64,000 nucleotides of DNA from Chondrilla cf. caribensis (lineage: Eukaryota; Porifera; Demospongiae; Chondrillida; Chondrillidae), in the NCBI GenBank assembly GCA_964020155.1, contig OZ026547.1, forward strand, positions 4,054,595 through 4,118,594, in the 5' to 3' direction. The notes beneath the pieces were generated by a model. That model was not told where the DNA came from and did no database searches. It was given only the letters and a program-made list of their open reading frames with translations. The position numbers were made by a program, and so were the translations under genes. Positions 13,684-24,235 of this stretch are shown here, piece after piece (the stretch's first letter is position 1; each line of letters begins with the position of its first letter).

Positions 13684-13931
13684 TCAAGAACTAGTGTCAC
13701 CAAAATAATGCTTCAGATACACAGAAAGGTAGCTGGAAATTGCAAAATCTTTGAACATCTCTTCCAGCCCGAACACATGAGCCATCAGAGAACCAGTGAT
13801 ATCACTCCAATAGGCCTGAGTGGATGGGGGCTTGGTCCCTTGGAGGGGGAGGAGAGAATTTGCTGCTGTCAAGGTAACACTGTTCAGTTTAGTTGCTACT
13901 TCATTGAGTCTGCTGCGAAAAGAGGCATAGT
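13684..13931 (-). CDS. Probable terminal exon, unidentified protein
   Basis: On the minus strand a good acceptor (CCATTTCTCCTCTACAG) is followed by two bases completing a codon, then 81 open codons and TGA at 13,686-13,684. The residues look like a real protein end: amphipathic, with segments such as FRSRLNEVATKLNSV, YWSDITGSLMAHVF and AISSYLSVYLKHYF. The phase implies that the previous exon supplies one base. That exon would lie above 14,000, where only dinucleotide repeats and satellite are seen nearby. I do not recognise the family. Confidence 0.5.
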
Positions 13932-13974
13932 CTGTAGAGGAGAAATGGAATATATCATAAATTAGATACTAAAT

Positions 13975-14025
13975 GTGTGTGTGTGCGTGCATGTGTGTGT
14001 GCGTGTGTGTGCGTGTGTGTGCATG

Positions 14026-14097
<72 letters not shown>
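13975..14097. repeat. (TG)n microsatellite
   Basis: TG/CG alternation (13,975-14,030) passing into pure (TG)n. Confidence 0.95.
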
Positions 14098-14098
<1 letters not shown>

Positions 14099-14288
14099 AG
14101 AAAAGAAATATGTATGGTAACATAACTGATGGAACATGTAGTAAAGAAATACACAATGTCATAGGGACATTAATACATAATGGATACATATAGTATATAC
14201 TGTACACATAGTATCATATATATAATAATTAATAATAATTATGCATACACAATGTGCACATATATCATACTAATCAATATAATATTAT
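14098..14288. other. Short AT-rich stretch, no gene seen
   Basis: AT-rich sequence between two dinucleotide tracts, with nothing recognised. Confidence 0.5.
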
Positions 14289-14342
14289 AGACACACACAT
14301 GCCCCCCCCCCCACACACACGCACACATGCACACACACACGA

Positions 14343-14391
<49 letters not shown>

Positions 14392-14430
14392 CATGCGCAC
14401 ACACACAGACACACACACGCATGCACCTGA
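14289..14430. repeat. (AC)n microsatellite with C run
   Basis: AC tract with an 11-C run near 14,304 and GCAC interruptions. Confidence 0.95.
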
Positions 14431-14782
14431 CCACATACACATGAAAAATTGAAGGCAGTACATCAAGAAACCTTAAAAGTACATCACTCTTAATAGGAAT
14501 AAAAATAACAATCCTCCATTGATAAGGCTCATGTGATACTCATGTGCTGCATGTGGTAATGAATTTCAATCATGTTATCGTGATAATAATCATGTGTGTT
14601 GACCACGCTCTCCTTAAGCACACCACTCTGTTCCAATAAACACTAACAATTAAAGTGGGTGACAATCTAATTACAGGCTACACTGTGTTAAGAATGCACA
14701 GGGTGTACTAGGTGCACAGACACCTGGATAGGTTTTTAGGATTCACAAAGTGTCAGTGTGTGGGTGGAGTACACACACATAC
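14431..14782. other. Single-copy stretch, no gene seen
   Basis: No coding frame, repeat or inverted repeat recognised. Confidence 0.5.
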
Positions 14783-14784
14783 AG

Positions 14785-14852
<68 letters not shown>

Positions 14853-14860
14853 ACACACAC
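14783..14860. repeat. (AC)n microsatellite
   Basis: AC tract followed by ACCGCATGCATACTTACTAG. The same junction occurs at 44,872-44,922, so this region and the 45-kb satellite block are related by duplication. Confidence 0.95.
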
Positions 14861-14887
14861 CGCATGCATACTTACTAGTACAAAATG

Positions 14888-15364
14888 CTAGCAAGTACAC
14901 TCTCCTGGTTAATACACATTCCTTGTTAGCATACACACCTGGTTAATACACACTCCCGGTTAGTATACACTCCCTGTTAGCACACACTCCCATTTAGCAC
15001 ACACTATTGTTTAGTACACTCTCTGGTTAGCACACACTCCCGGTTAGTACACTCTCCTGGTTAGTACCCACTCCTAGTTAGCACACGCTCCTAGTTATTA
15101 AACACTCCTGGACAGTACACACTCCTGGTTAGCACACACTCCCAGTTAGCACGCACTCCCGCTTAGTACACACTCCAGGATAGTACACATTCCTGGTTAG
15201 CACACACTCCTGATTAGCACACACTCCTGGTTCATACACACTTTTTGTTATTGGACACTCCTGGTTAGCACACACTCTCGGCTAGTACACACACCTGGTC
15301 AGCACACACTCCTGGTTAACACATACTCCTGGTTAGTACACACTCCCGGGTAGTACTCAGTCCC
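14888..15364. repeat. 17-bp satellite, left of the LINE insertion
   Basis: About 28 units in the TAGTACACACTCCTGGT orientation. It ends at TACTCAGTCCC, immediately before the T-run that marks the LINE 3' end. The closest relative is 45,000-45,180. Confidence 0.92.
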
Positions 15365-16586
15365 TTTTTTTTGTATTGTATTGTATGATCTTATTTATCC
15401 TGGGTAAGAGGCCTTTAGTCAGAAGACTACTTTACAAGGCACCCAGCAAATACACATAAATATACATACACGGAAAAGCAACAAAAAATGGGTGAGTAAT
15501 GATTCAAAATTGATGTTCAAGGGATTGAAAGTTATGGTTATAGTTGAGGTGATAAATTTTAATTAAAAGAATTAAAATAACTTAAAATACAGAAGATTTT
15601 GTGGACATGCATTAATATGATAAGATACTTTTGCATGCAGCAGTAAAAGTAGATAGCGATGCGGCAGCTTTGGCTTCTCTTGGCAGGCTGTTCCAGAGGG
15701 TTGGGGCTGAGTATAAGAAAGATTTCTTTCCATGTTCATTTTTGACTGGTGGGATTGTGTAGCCGCTTGTGGACTGACGTGTAAAGTGTTGGTGTACATC
15801 AGTTGGTGATTTTAGAAGGTTTTTCAGATAGGATGGAGCTGAGTTGCTTTTGCATTTGAAGACTTGCTGGGCTAAATGGAGCTTTCGCTGTGATTTCAGG
15901 GTAGGCCAGTTGAGATCTTGTCTTAGTTTAGTTGCCGAGTCGGCCCTACGTCGTTTAAGGATGATACGTCCGGCTTGATTTTGTAGTCTTTCAAGTTGAT
16001 TTATTTGGGCGTTCGTACAGCTATACCACACAATATCACAGTAAGAGAGCGTTGGGAGGATGTAGGAATTGTAGAAAGCCTTCAGACCAGACTGTGGAAG
16101 GAAATCGGAGAGTCGTCGGAGTAGATATAATTGTTTGGAGACTTTGCTCACAATTTGTGAGATGTGTTCATTCCATGACAGAGTGTCATTGATGTATAGT
16201 CCAAGAAGTTTGAACTTCGTCACTTGTTCTATTGTGGTGCCGTTAATAGAGAGGTGAAGGGGTGGAAGATGAGGTTTACGAGGGGGGTGAATAAGCATGC
16301 ATTTGGTTTTGGACAGGTTGAGTTTGAGGTGATTTTCTTGCATCCATGTGTTGAGTAATGAGAGGCAGTGATTTAGTGATGTGGTGATAGAGTCAACAGA
16401 GTCACTAGTTACATATAAAGTTGTGTCATCAGCATACATAGTGCAGGTAGAGGATTTTACTGAGTCGGGTAGGTCGTTCATGAAGAGCGAGAATAGGGAA
16501 GGTCCTAGAATAGACCCTTGGGGTACACCAGCTAGCAAGCTTGAGGAACTAGATGTACTGTCTTCAATTCTTACCCCCTTAGACAA
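15365..16586 (-). mobile_element. 5'-truncated LINE inserted in the 17-bp satellite
   Basis: A minus-strand insertion bounded on both sides by the 17-bp satellite. Its 3' end is a run of eight A after TACAA repeats (the T-run at 15,365-15,372 on the plus strand), typical of non-LTR retrotransposons. The 5' end is cut inside the reverse transcriptase. A clean target-site duplication was not resolved. The uninterrupted frame suggests a fairly recent arrival. Confidence 0.88.
15612..16586 (-). CDS. LINE reverse transcriptase, C-terminal fragment
   Basis: This open frame of about 320 residues lacks a start codon because the element is truncated in the polymerase domain. Motifs in order: GVPQGSILGPSLFSLFMNDL (RT motif B), YADDTTLY (catalytic motif C), LNLSKTKCM (motif D) and FKLLGLYI (motif E/thumb region). 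A C-terminal region follows with LYLLRRL, LERLQNQAGR and APTLWNSLP, the usual ending of Jockey/CR1-like LINEs. The enzyme copies element RNA into DNA at the target nick. No stop or frameshift is seen, but without endonuclease and N-terminal RT it cannot act alone. Confidence 0.9.
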   Translation of the reverse strand: MSKGVRIEDSTSSSSSLLAGVPQGSILGPSLFSLFMNDLPDSVKSSTCTMYADDTTLYVTSDSVDSITTSLNHCLSLLNTWMQENHLKLNLSKTKCMLIHPPRKPHLPPLHLSINGTTIEQVTKFKLLGLYINDTLSWNEHISQIVSKVSKQLYLLRRLSDFLPQSGLKAFYNSYILPTLSYCDIVWYSCTNAQINQLERLQNQAGRIILKRRRADSATKLRQDLNWPTLKSQRKLHLAQQVFKCKSNSAPSYLKNLLKSPTDVHQHFTRQSTSGYTIPPVKNEHGKKSFLYSAPTLWNSLPREAKAAASLSTFTAACKSILSY

Positions 16587-16700
16587 TACTCCCGGTTAGC
16601 ACACACTCCTGGTTAGCACACACTCCTGGTTAGCACACGCTCCCAGTTAGTATACACTCCTGTTTAGTATACTCTCCTGGTTAGCATGCACTCCCAATGA
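16587..16700. repeat. 17-bp satellite, right of the LINE insertion
   Basis: About six units in the same orientation as 14,888-15,364. The satellite resumes at TACTCCCGGTTAGC directly after the LINE. Confidence 0.9.
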
Positions 16701-16752
16701 GGCGTATGTTAGATTATTATTAATAAAAGGCCCTTAGGCAATGAATACAATA

Positions 16753-18664
16753 CTAAATAACTATTAAGTGAGTAAATATAGCAAAGCAAATCATAACAAT
16801 TGTAAAACAATAAATTTGAATTAAATATAATAAGTGGTATAATATCATTATAATAAACGGAACATGATGTCTATCAAACCCAGTCCTCCTAACCTGTAAG
16901 GAAGAGCCAGTGGTGGTGATGTTAACTCTGCAATCAGAGAATTGATCCTTGACCATTTCGTAGCATTCCTCTTTGACTATAATCCACGTTTTCAGATGAT
17001 TTGGAAAATAGCCATAGTCTGGTCCAAATTTGTTCAAGTTATCCCACCTTTCTTTCAGGCTGAAAATTTTCCCCTTGCAGCTGCATCATCGGCAAACCAT
17101 ATTTGGCCAATGCTTAAGTTGTCCAGTTTCTGAATTGATGGTAATACTCCCAAAGCGTACATGTTCATAGCCAATGGGTCTCCTTGCATTGTCCCTTCGC
17201 GAGATAGCAGGAACTGATCTTCTATGAAAAGCTTGCCTTCACCTCTGTACATGTTGGTTAAGATGGTGGCAATAGATGGACATAGATAGTGACAGTTAAT
17301 TAGAGCTGTCTGTCTGTTTAGAAAGTTGAAGGCGCTAGAGGCATCGACGAGAATAGCTGCTTCGGTTTCTTCATTCTCGAGAATGCTTTTCATTGCATGT
17401 ATGCCTGCTTCACATCCTGCCTCTTGTCTGGCACATAGTTGGATAGATCCTGCTACCTCTTTTACATCATCTTTAACTATGGCAAGGATGGCTTTGCTGA
17501 TGATACGACGGGATGTTTCACCAATAGCTATCGGTCTCACACCAGGTCTCTTGTCAATGGCGAAAAGGCGGGATGCAATCAGACTATCAATACCTGCAGG
17601 ATCAACATATTCTGTACTTAACTTCTTCGCAACTAATGAAAGGCTATTGCATAAATCGGTTGAGTGGTGTTTGAATGATAAGCAAAGCCTTCTCCATCCC
17701 ACAGCGTCAATTCCAGAGGGTCCTGCAGAGCCATTTGTATTAAGAGCAGCTTTCTGGATTGCAGCACTATCAATTGATTCAAAAATTACAGGGTGGAAAT
17801 CTTTAGGCTTGTCAGTTATGATAGCATTTCTATGAATTGGACCCTTTGGAGGATGCTTTGATTTCAGTTCGTCTAAGACGGTCCACTCATCATTAGATTC
17901 ATTGGTCAATGTTTCATTGGGTTTCAATAGGGATCCTTCAAATTTTGATAACAATATGATTGCTGATCTGGTTTTTCCTTGCTTCATGAATTTTGAAAAT
18001 CTTTTTGCAATTGCATTGTCATCATTCTTGTATTTTCTCTCACTTGGAATTCTCTGTTGAATACATCTTCCCTCAAGTAAGAGATCTGAGATATTTCCTT
18101 ATTTCCAATCTTCTAGGCGTCTTTCCAGACATTTCACGTGATCTTTAGTCTTAGATCTAGAGTGTGGTTTCTGTAAAAGGAGCGCAGGCATTGTCATTGC
18201 AGCAGTGATTGCCATCGGTACTAAAGCAGTAGACTCTCCATATGCTTGTAATAGCTTTGATAATTCGTCCACAAAGTACTTGCCCGTTTTTCCAAAAAGG
18301 ACAAGGAAAATAAACCTCTTCCATTTTACTACTTCACTATAGGCTGACTTCACACTGCTTCAGAAGGTATCACCATCAATAAGACCATTCCACATATACT
18401 TGTCAGCTGTCATCTTCTTAAACGGCCGTAAAGAAGGGAGAATATCGGCTTCCTCCTCAGTGGTTTGAGGTGTCAGTTTGGAAACAGGAATCATTTCAGG
18501 CTCAACATAATCGTCCTTGATATCCTCTGGATCGGATCCACTATCTTGTTGTAGATTTAGACAGGTTTCTTTCTTAGAAGGTTGGCAGTTCGAACATTTT
18601 TTCCGTTTTTCATGCACACACAGGTCGAACATAGTCTGCGTTTATTGCAGGTACAGCAGACTGG
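16753..18664 (-). pseudogene. Cys-finger reverse-transcriptase element, decayed
   Basis: Read on the minus strand from 18,664 down. (1) A Cys-rich finger of pattern CxxCxCxKxGxxCxxC (about 18,664-18,560), broken by a one-base loss in an A run. (2) An acidic linker (18,360-18,550). (3) A helical region (18,099-18,353). (4) A reverse-transcriptase core (17,987-17,055) with GPSGIDAVGWRRLC, PGVRPIAIGETSRRI, ILVDASSAFNFLNR, EGTMQGDPLAMNMYALG and WFADDAAARGK. (5) After a further frameshift at about 17,050, the following block with FGPDYGYFPN and KTWIIVK (17,040-16,860). QGDPL and ADD are the usual RT signatures. I recall similar proteins with a Cys-finger start from sponges and corals but cannot name the clade. 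Several frame breaks make it a relic. Confidence 0.75.
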
Positions 18665-18816
18665 CATCATTAGTAGAAAACCTTTCACGTTAGGGGAAAT
18701 GCCTGCAGAAAGTCTTCATTCGGTTGAATTGTAGCACAGAATCAAATCCAGCGTAAAATCGCTGATGCCATTTTCTAATCAATCAAAGTATACGTACCAA
18801 GAGTGTTGTACCAATT

Positions 18817-18850
18817 GGTACACACTCCTGGCTAGTACACACTCCTGTGG
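18817..18850. repeat. Two stray units of the 17-bp satellite
   Basis: GGTACACACTCCTGGCTAG and the start of a second unit sit exactly at the edge of the Gypsy relic. Confidence 0.75.
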
Positions 18851-19795
18851 TGATGGTGGAATGGTTGGCTGCCTGCAAGGAGTATCCAGTGGGTTGACGT
18901 GAGTGGGGTGGGCCAGTGGGAGGGAGCACGCTCACCTCCGCTCCAGCATCCACCAAGAAACTCAAATCGGAGGAACGATCCTTAATAAATAAAACAGGCA
19001 ACTGTGGGACTGGCCAGCAGAGCCGGTTGCCATCATCGACTGGCCAGTCCGTTTCCCTGGTAGGTACATGGTTGACAACAGTGCTTTGCACGGGATCTCC
19101 AAACTTTCAGTGGTACCAACAGACCCCTGCTGGGCTGGAGGCATGGGATTGTCTACGGGAAGTTGCACGTGATGACGATTGGTCCTGTTGCTCTGTGGTA
19201 CGCTTCACAATGGTGTCTAAGGTGGAGATGAGCCGGGATAGCTGGTCCGATACCTGTTGCAGGTCCATTGTGGACTGAGATGTGGTGATCTGGGCGATGG
19301 TGGGTGGGTTAGCCACTTCGAGTATTTTGTCTGCCATCTGTGCCAACTTGGGTTGAGTCAGCGTGGTGGAGGCTGAAGCCAACACCATCCTGACAGAGGG
19401 TGGCATACTCTGATAGAACAACTGACGGACAAATGCAGGTACCTTCGGGTGGTGGGCTGGCATCCCAGAGCAGCTCTTGCGTACATTGTAGTAGCTGAGA
19501 GGGTTTGCGATCCCCAGGCTCTTCAGCCTTGAGCAACTGTTGGAGCTTGTGTTGTTCAGAGGCTTCTGTCCATTTGAAGAGTGCAGCCTTCAGTAGGTTG
19601 TAGGGAGCATCCCCGGGAGGATTCAAGATAAGATCCCGCACTTCAGTGGCCACCTCTGGAGTGAGTACTGCAATGACATGATCAAATTTGGTACGCTGCT
19701 GAACAATACCTTTTAGAGTGAACTGTGCCTCAACCTGCAAAAACCAGACTGCGGGGTTGACGGGCCAGAAAGGTGGTAATTTTAGCGATACTGCT
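18851..19795 (-). pseudogene. Gypsy-type gag-protease relic
   Basis: Minus strand. The N-terminal part has the gag/capsid opening LPPFWPVNPAVWFLQVEAQF, common in Ty3/Gypsy gag, followed by VIAVLTPEVATEVRDL and LQQLLKAEEPGDRKPS. After a frameshift at about 19,460 the frame continues with FVRQLFYQSMPPSVRMVLA and ends in CWYH, the usual start of the gag zinc-knuckle region. After another shift comes a retropepsin-like site FLVDAGAEVSVLPP, where the usual D-T/S-G is D-A-G. Polymerase, integrase and LTRs were not seen. It is a defective fragment of an old endogenous retroelement, next to stray 17-bp units. Confidence 0.75.
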
Positions 19796-20138
19796 GCGAT
19801 GCACGTGTGTGTTGTGTGTGCATGCGTGTATGTGGTGTATGTTAGCATGTGACATACAAAAATCACATAAGCACATAAGTACAAGTACATGTGACATCTC
19901 ACGGCTCCTCGGTAGTCTCCTTCCTCCAGTTTACTGGACACCCTTGTAGAGAGGATGTCAATGGGATTTCGTGTTTTTTTTCCGGCCTAGGACCACGACC
20001 CCCCTTATGACCAGAAGGCTCCTTCGGGATGTCAGATTCCTGTGATACCTGTTTATTGACTTGGGATGCTAAGTTCCATCTTTTGCCTCCTCTGTGGGGG
20101 GTGAATAGGCATCTCTTAGGAAACTGAAAAAGTCTCGA
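19796..20138. other. Junk between retroelement relics
   Basis: A TG-rich patch (19,805-19,860) and low-complexity sequence. Nothing recognised. Confidence 0.4.
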
Positions 20139-20591
20139 TCAGGAGGGGATATTGTTGCGGGAATTCACCTGCTCGACTATAGTAGCCAATTTTTTAGCTG
20201 TGGATATGTGCGAGAGCTGTGGAATTCTTTTCAGAATTTTCCTACAATGGCTCATGCACCTGGAGAGGTGATCGAGTTTGGCAGAACTTCGATTGTTGCA
20301 TGAACGACCGCTAGTCGGCTCTCGATGAATGTTAGAGGTAGGCAAATCAGGAATACAATTATGGTGAACACTAGAAATGGATGGACTTGGAATTGAATGG
20401 GGATGAAGACGAATTGGGTGCCCGGCAGTTGGCGAATCTTCAGCTGTCAAGCCACTTGAATTTTCACATCTAATCGGATTTGATAAAGAAGGCCAACAAT
20501 CAACACAAGGTAAGCCTTTCTTCACACATTGGCATCTTATGCAACGACCTTCTTCATGCATGGGCAACATCTTGATTGGGAGCGCGATCAA
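20139..20591 (-). pseudogene. N-terminal Cys-finger fragment of an RT element
   Basis: A 150-codon minus-strand frame beginning shortly before RCIRCQCVKKGLPCVDCWPS. The cysteine spacing (CxxCxCxKxGxxCxxCxPS) matches the finger of the element at 16,753-18,664. A Ser/Pro/His-rich linker and a basic helical segment (LDHLSRCMSHCRKILKRI) follow. No RT continues downstream in the same orientation, so it is a detached start. The family link is inferred from the shared finger. Confidence 0.55.
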
Positions 20592-20769
20592 GAGCGCATG
20601 CTAGACACCATCTGCCATCTTATTATTAGTATTATTGTAGTTATTACTATTATTATATTTAATTTATTCCATTGTGTAATATGGGTATGTGTATATAGGC
20701 ATAATTTATGTATATTTTATTCAATTTTAAATATGTGCTTAATAATTATTGTAGTTATTTGGTGCTCAA
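20592..20769. other. AT-rich spacer
   Basis: TTATTATTAGTATTATTG-like sequence between two oppositely oriented RT pieces. No gene. Confidence 0.5.
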
Positions 20770-20774
20770 CTTAC

Positions 20775-21140
20775 AGCGCTCAAAAAGGAAAATGGTGATG
20801 TGCGCCCAATAGCTGTGGGAGGGACCATCGAAGGCTCGCGTCCAAATGCGCCTGCCTTCACGCTCTCACCACAATTCAAGACTTGTTAGTCCCCCACTAA
20901 CTGGGCTTTGGTGTTCCAAGCGGTGCAGAAGCAGCAGTACATGCCATGAGGATTTATATGAACCACCTACTCCCCAACAAGGCCATTATCAAGGTGGATT
21001 TTGAAAATGCCTTCAACAGCATCAGACGTGACGAAAGGCTTTGTGCAGTCCAGAAGTTCATCCCAAACCTGCTACCTTATGTTCACTCGGCCTACTCTAC
21101 TGATTCTGTCCTGTTATGGGGCAGTGACGTGATCTCTTCG
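20775..21140 (+). pseudogene. Reverse-transcriptase fragment
   Basis: Plus strand. A DVRPIAVGGT block is followed, after frame breaks, by AVHAMRIYMNHLLPNKAII and KVDFENAFNSIRRDERLCAV, RT motif A with its catalytic Asp. The fragment stops before the QGDPL motif, at 21,140, exactly where the large segmental duplication begins. It is in opposite orientation to the Cys-finger piece on its left. Confidence 0.7.
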
Positions 21141-21767
21141 TCCAAGCATTTCCGAATTCACTATGAATGGGAAGTTGAATGTACAAGCATATACTGGTGT
21201 GGTTATTAAACAAGGAATTTGAATGAGATAAATCTCATGAGGCTGCCAACCCCTGTACAGAATTTAATAGGTACCATTTTAAGGTTTTAAAGACAAATGA
21301 AGAATATTATGTTTTGCAAAGTCGCTGTAAACAATTCCACTACAATTTTATAGCCACCCCCCACCTCTTTCAAGCAAGAAGTATTAAGCTAGGTGTGTAC
21401 AAAGTGCAGATTCCTTGCAACATACATGTACGAGGTCTTGGAAATGACAAAATGCATAATATTATTATGACACAATTGCAAACGTCTGCAAAAATGGACA
21501 CAGCACAGCTGTCCATTTAGATGTTCTCAACAACTAATTGATGAGCCCCCTCCCCCAATTATGACCAAAATCCAAAAAAATGTTCATAGGAAATTGAACA
21601 TCTGAGATTTTTGCTGACATGAGGAATTGAAAAGTAAGTGCATTTAATAAGTGAGATCTTTCAACAGAATAGGTACCGATTTCAAATAACCAACCACTAT
21701 GTTTATTATAGTTCCTTGATACATTGGTACCCCATTCCCTCAGGAAGTCAATTTGGTAAGGCCAATA
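21141..21767. other. Intergenic stretch, no gene
   Basis: Almost identical to 50,392-51,018, where it is intronic. No coding frame is supported. Confidence 0.6.
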
Positions 21768-22351
21768 CAGTGGAACCTGTCTAATCCGGCATCCGATGGG
21801 GAATGAGAAATAGCACTGGATTAGCAGGTTGCTGGATTATAGAGGTTTTTGATATCGGCATTCTGAATCCACGAAATTATGATAAATGATTACGTACCAT
21901 TTTCAAACATAAACAGCCATTATATATGCATACAATATTATGCATGTGATAAAATACTTGTCCAATCATTTCCATACTATGGGATATATGACGAATCACG
22001 CATACGGAGCACTTGCGTCCAAATATTACGTCATTGTTGAACTCTAGCTTCTCTTTGTATAATCGTATGACATCACTGAAAAAATGCGGATTGACAGGGA
22101 CAATAACAACAACGAAATATCGTTCTTTTAACTCCTTTTTGCTTGCCAATAGAAGAGCGCTTTGAAGGGATTGCCAGTTTATGGAGGTTTTCTGGCCTTT
22201 TGGGACAGAAAAATCCATTCCGGATTGTGGGTTAGCAGAATTCCGGATTAGGCAGGTACTTTTCTATGGCTAAGTAGTACTTGCCTGAAAATCTCAGCCA
22301 ATTCATGCAAATGACGGTTTATAGAGGTACCGGATTAGGCAGGTTCCACTG
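21768..22351. mobile_element. Non-autonomous Tigger/pogo-like TIR element
   Basis: 584 bp with imperfect inverted ends: CAGTGGAACCTGTCTAATCC on the left, and on the right the reverse complement of CAGTGGAACCTGCCTAATCC. It is flanked by TA on both sides (21,766-67 and 22,352-53). CAGT ends with a TA target are typical of pogo/Tigger elements. A 113-codon minus-strand frame inside (21,877-22,218) resembles no transposase. An equal-length copy lies at 51,019-51,602. Confidence 0.85.
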
Positions 22352-22792
22352 TATATACAATTGACGACAGTTAGCATCCAAAGAAACATTACCACCTATC
22401 TAATATACATGTCACTGACTTCTTTAATAATGCTGCCATTTCATATACACTACGTTCATGTACCTTTAGTGATGTACATATACATACGTAGCTATCATTC
22501 CATGCATAGAATACTCTCACATAACAAATCAATCTTAAACTCCATTTATCACATTAATTTCAATAACAAGTTCAAATGAACCTCTTACTGATGATGTCTG
22601 AATTAGTACAACTATAGTAAATGACATCGTACCAAAAAGAACCCACTTCTCCATACTGGATAATCTGTCTCTGTTGTCTCAGAGATATGTGGAAAATCAT
22701 ATTCTATCTTCAATAAAATACTTTCTAATCCATATAATATTATAATCATGTTTCTAATTGGAATTAATATGGACTTATTGTTGTTTAAACAG

Positions 22793-23523
22793 ATAAACTC
22801 CTGGAAAGAACTAGATGACAAGATAGTTGCAATTGCCTACCTGGACCAAAAGGGGCTAGAGGAACACCAGGACTGGATGGGATAAATGGAACGAAGGGTG
22901 AAAAGGGAGACCCAGGGCCACATGGGGAGAGGGGTGAAAAAGGGGAGATAGGACTGCCAGGATCTCCAGGACCCCAAGGAATTAATGGTACAAAAGGTGA
23001 ACGAGGAGAAACAGGGAATGTTGGACAGAAAGGTGAACCAGGACTGAAAGGAGGCACAGGAGTGCCAGGACGCAATGGAACAAAAGGTGAACAAGGACTG
23101 AAAGGAGAAATAGGTCGCAGAGGAAACAAGGGAAAGCAAGGGGAAAAGGGAGAGCCAGGAATGCCAGGAACACATGGTCTCAATGGAACAAAGGGAGAAA
23201 AGGGTGAACCAGGAAATCAAGGAGTAAATGGAACAATAGGTGAATGAGGAGAAAAGGGACAACCAGGGAATGTTGGACAGAAAGGTGAACCAGGACTGAA
23301 AGGAGGATCAGGTTCAAGAGGAAAAAGGGGAAAGCGAGGGGAAATGGTAGAACCAGTAATGCCAGGACCACAAGGACATAATGGAACGAAGGAAGAAAAG
23401 GGTGAACTAGGAACTAAAGGTGAACTAGGAGAAAAAGGAACCCGGGGAATGTTGGACAAAAAGCGAAGCGAGCATGGTCCAAGAGGAGACCAACAATTTC
23501 CTTCCTATAGAGCACAACATTGA
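22793..23523 (+). pseudogene. Orphan collagen exon 2, two stop codons
   Basis: Acceptor TTGTTTAAACAG, then a frame equivalent to exon 2 of the intact genes: a Gly-X-Y domain with GTKGEKGDPGPHGERGEKG and the tail type ending in QQFPSYRAQH. Two in-frame TGA codons (22,816-22,818 and 23,245-23,247) stand where the paralogues have CGA. No exon 1 lies upstream: the duplicated segment starts at 21,141, so the expected exon 1 position (near 20.76 kb) is occupied by RT relics. Its closest relative is exon 2 of the gene at 50,013. Confidence 0.88.
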
Positions 23524-24060
23524 ATTATCCCTCAAAAATAGGCTTTTAGATTCACTTGTGCATTTGAAACCATTCACAATATGATGTCATAAACTGGTTG
23601 ATTATGTTCATCATACTAATGTACTTTATATTGTCTAAATTGCTATTAATATAGTAAACTGCATGGTATACATTCATTTTAAACAAAGTACAGTATACTA
23701 TTTAACAAAGTTCCAGACTTTCACAGCTATTTATCAAGCAGAATCAATGATACTAAACCTGCATAATATTCGTTGAGCCATTTTGGCTGCCGCACATAGG
23801 TGTAGATACATATTATTTAAGTGTCCCTATAGGCAATTTTCAAGGGTTGGCAACTACAGTCATTTTATGTACACTATGTTCATGTACCCATCAGTGATGT
23901 AGATATAGCTATCATTTTCTGCATACAATGCTCTCACATAAATTGCATTAACACTACTAACATTATTATTGTTACCTAATGTACTATTACTTTATTGAGT
24001 ATTGTATGATTCAGTAAAATTGTAGTATTATATATGAACGAAAATATATCTTGGCTCTCT
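23524..24060. other. Intergenic stretch of the collagen cassette
   Basis: Contains the cassette-specific motif GGGTTGGCAACTACAGTCAT (also near 29,140, 41,740, 53,100 and 58,190). No gene. Confidence 0.55.
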
Positions 24061-24235
24061 TTGCTTGATGACAGCTGACCTGGCATTGGAAGTGTTAGAG
24101 CTGGAAATGAATGTTTCAGAATCTGTGTAGTGGATAGAGCCACACGCTTACTCCATAGAACCTGTTCTTATGGTATTAGGTTTAGGAAACATGGTTGGCA
24201 CAGCTGAGTCCTTCCTAGCAGGTAAACCCATTTCT
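24061..24235 (+). other. Repeated exon-like segment of unknown role
   Basis: TTGATGACAG, then a short frame (LALEVLELEMNVSESV, stop), and ending in a donor-like CTAGCAG|GTAAAC. Copies occur at 38,200-38,365 and 53,320-53,480, and all have the stop at the same place. It may be a 3' exon of another transcript or just conserved cassette DNA. Confidence 0.3.

Noticed and set aside
17326..17835. 169-codon plus-strand frame
   Set aside because: Shadow of the minus-strand reverse transcriptase, which carries the recognised motifs.
21877..22218. 113-codon minus-strand frame, identical in the copy at 51,128-51,469
   Set aside because: It lies inside a non-autonomous TIR element. Identity between copies reflects the recent segmental duplication, not selection, and no transposase motif is seen.
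22785..23459. Minus-strand Pro-rich frames opposite collagen exons (also 29,519-29,800; 42,111-42,643; 52,035-52,434; 58,563-58,916)
   Set aside because: Antisense shadows of Gly-X-Y codons. The plus strand has splice sites, a signal-peptide exon and a conserved phase.
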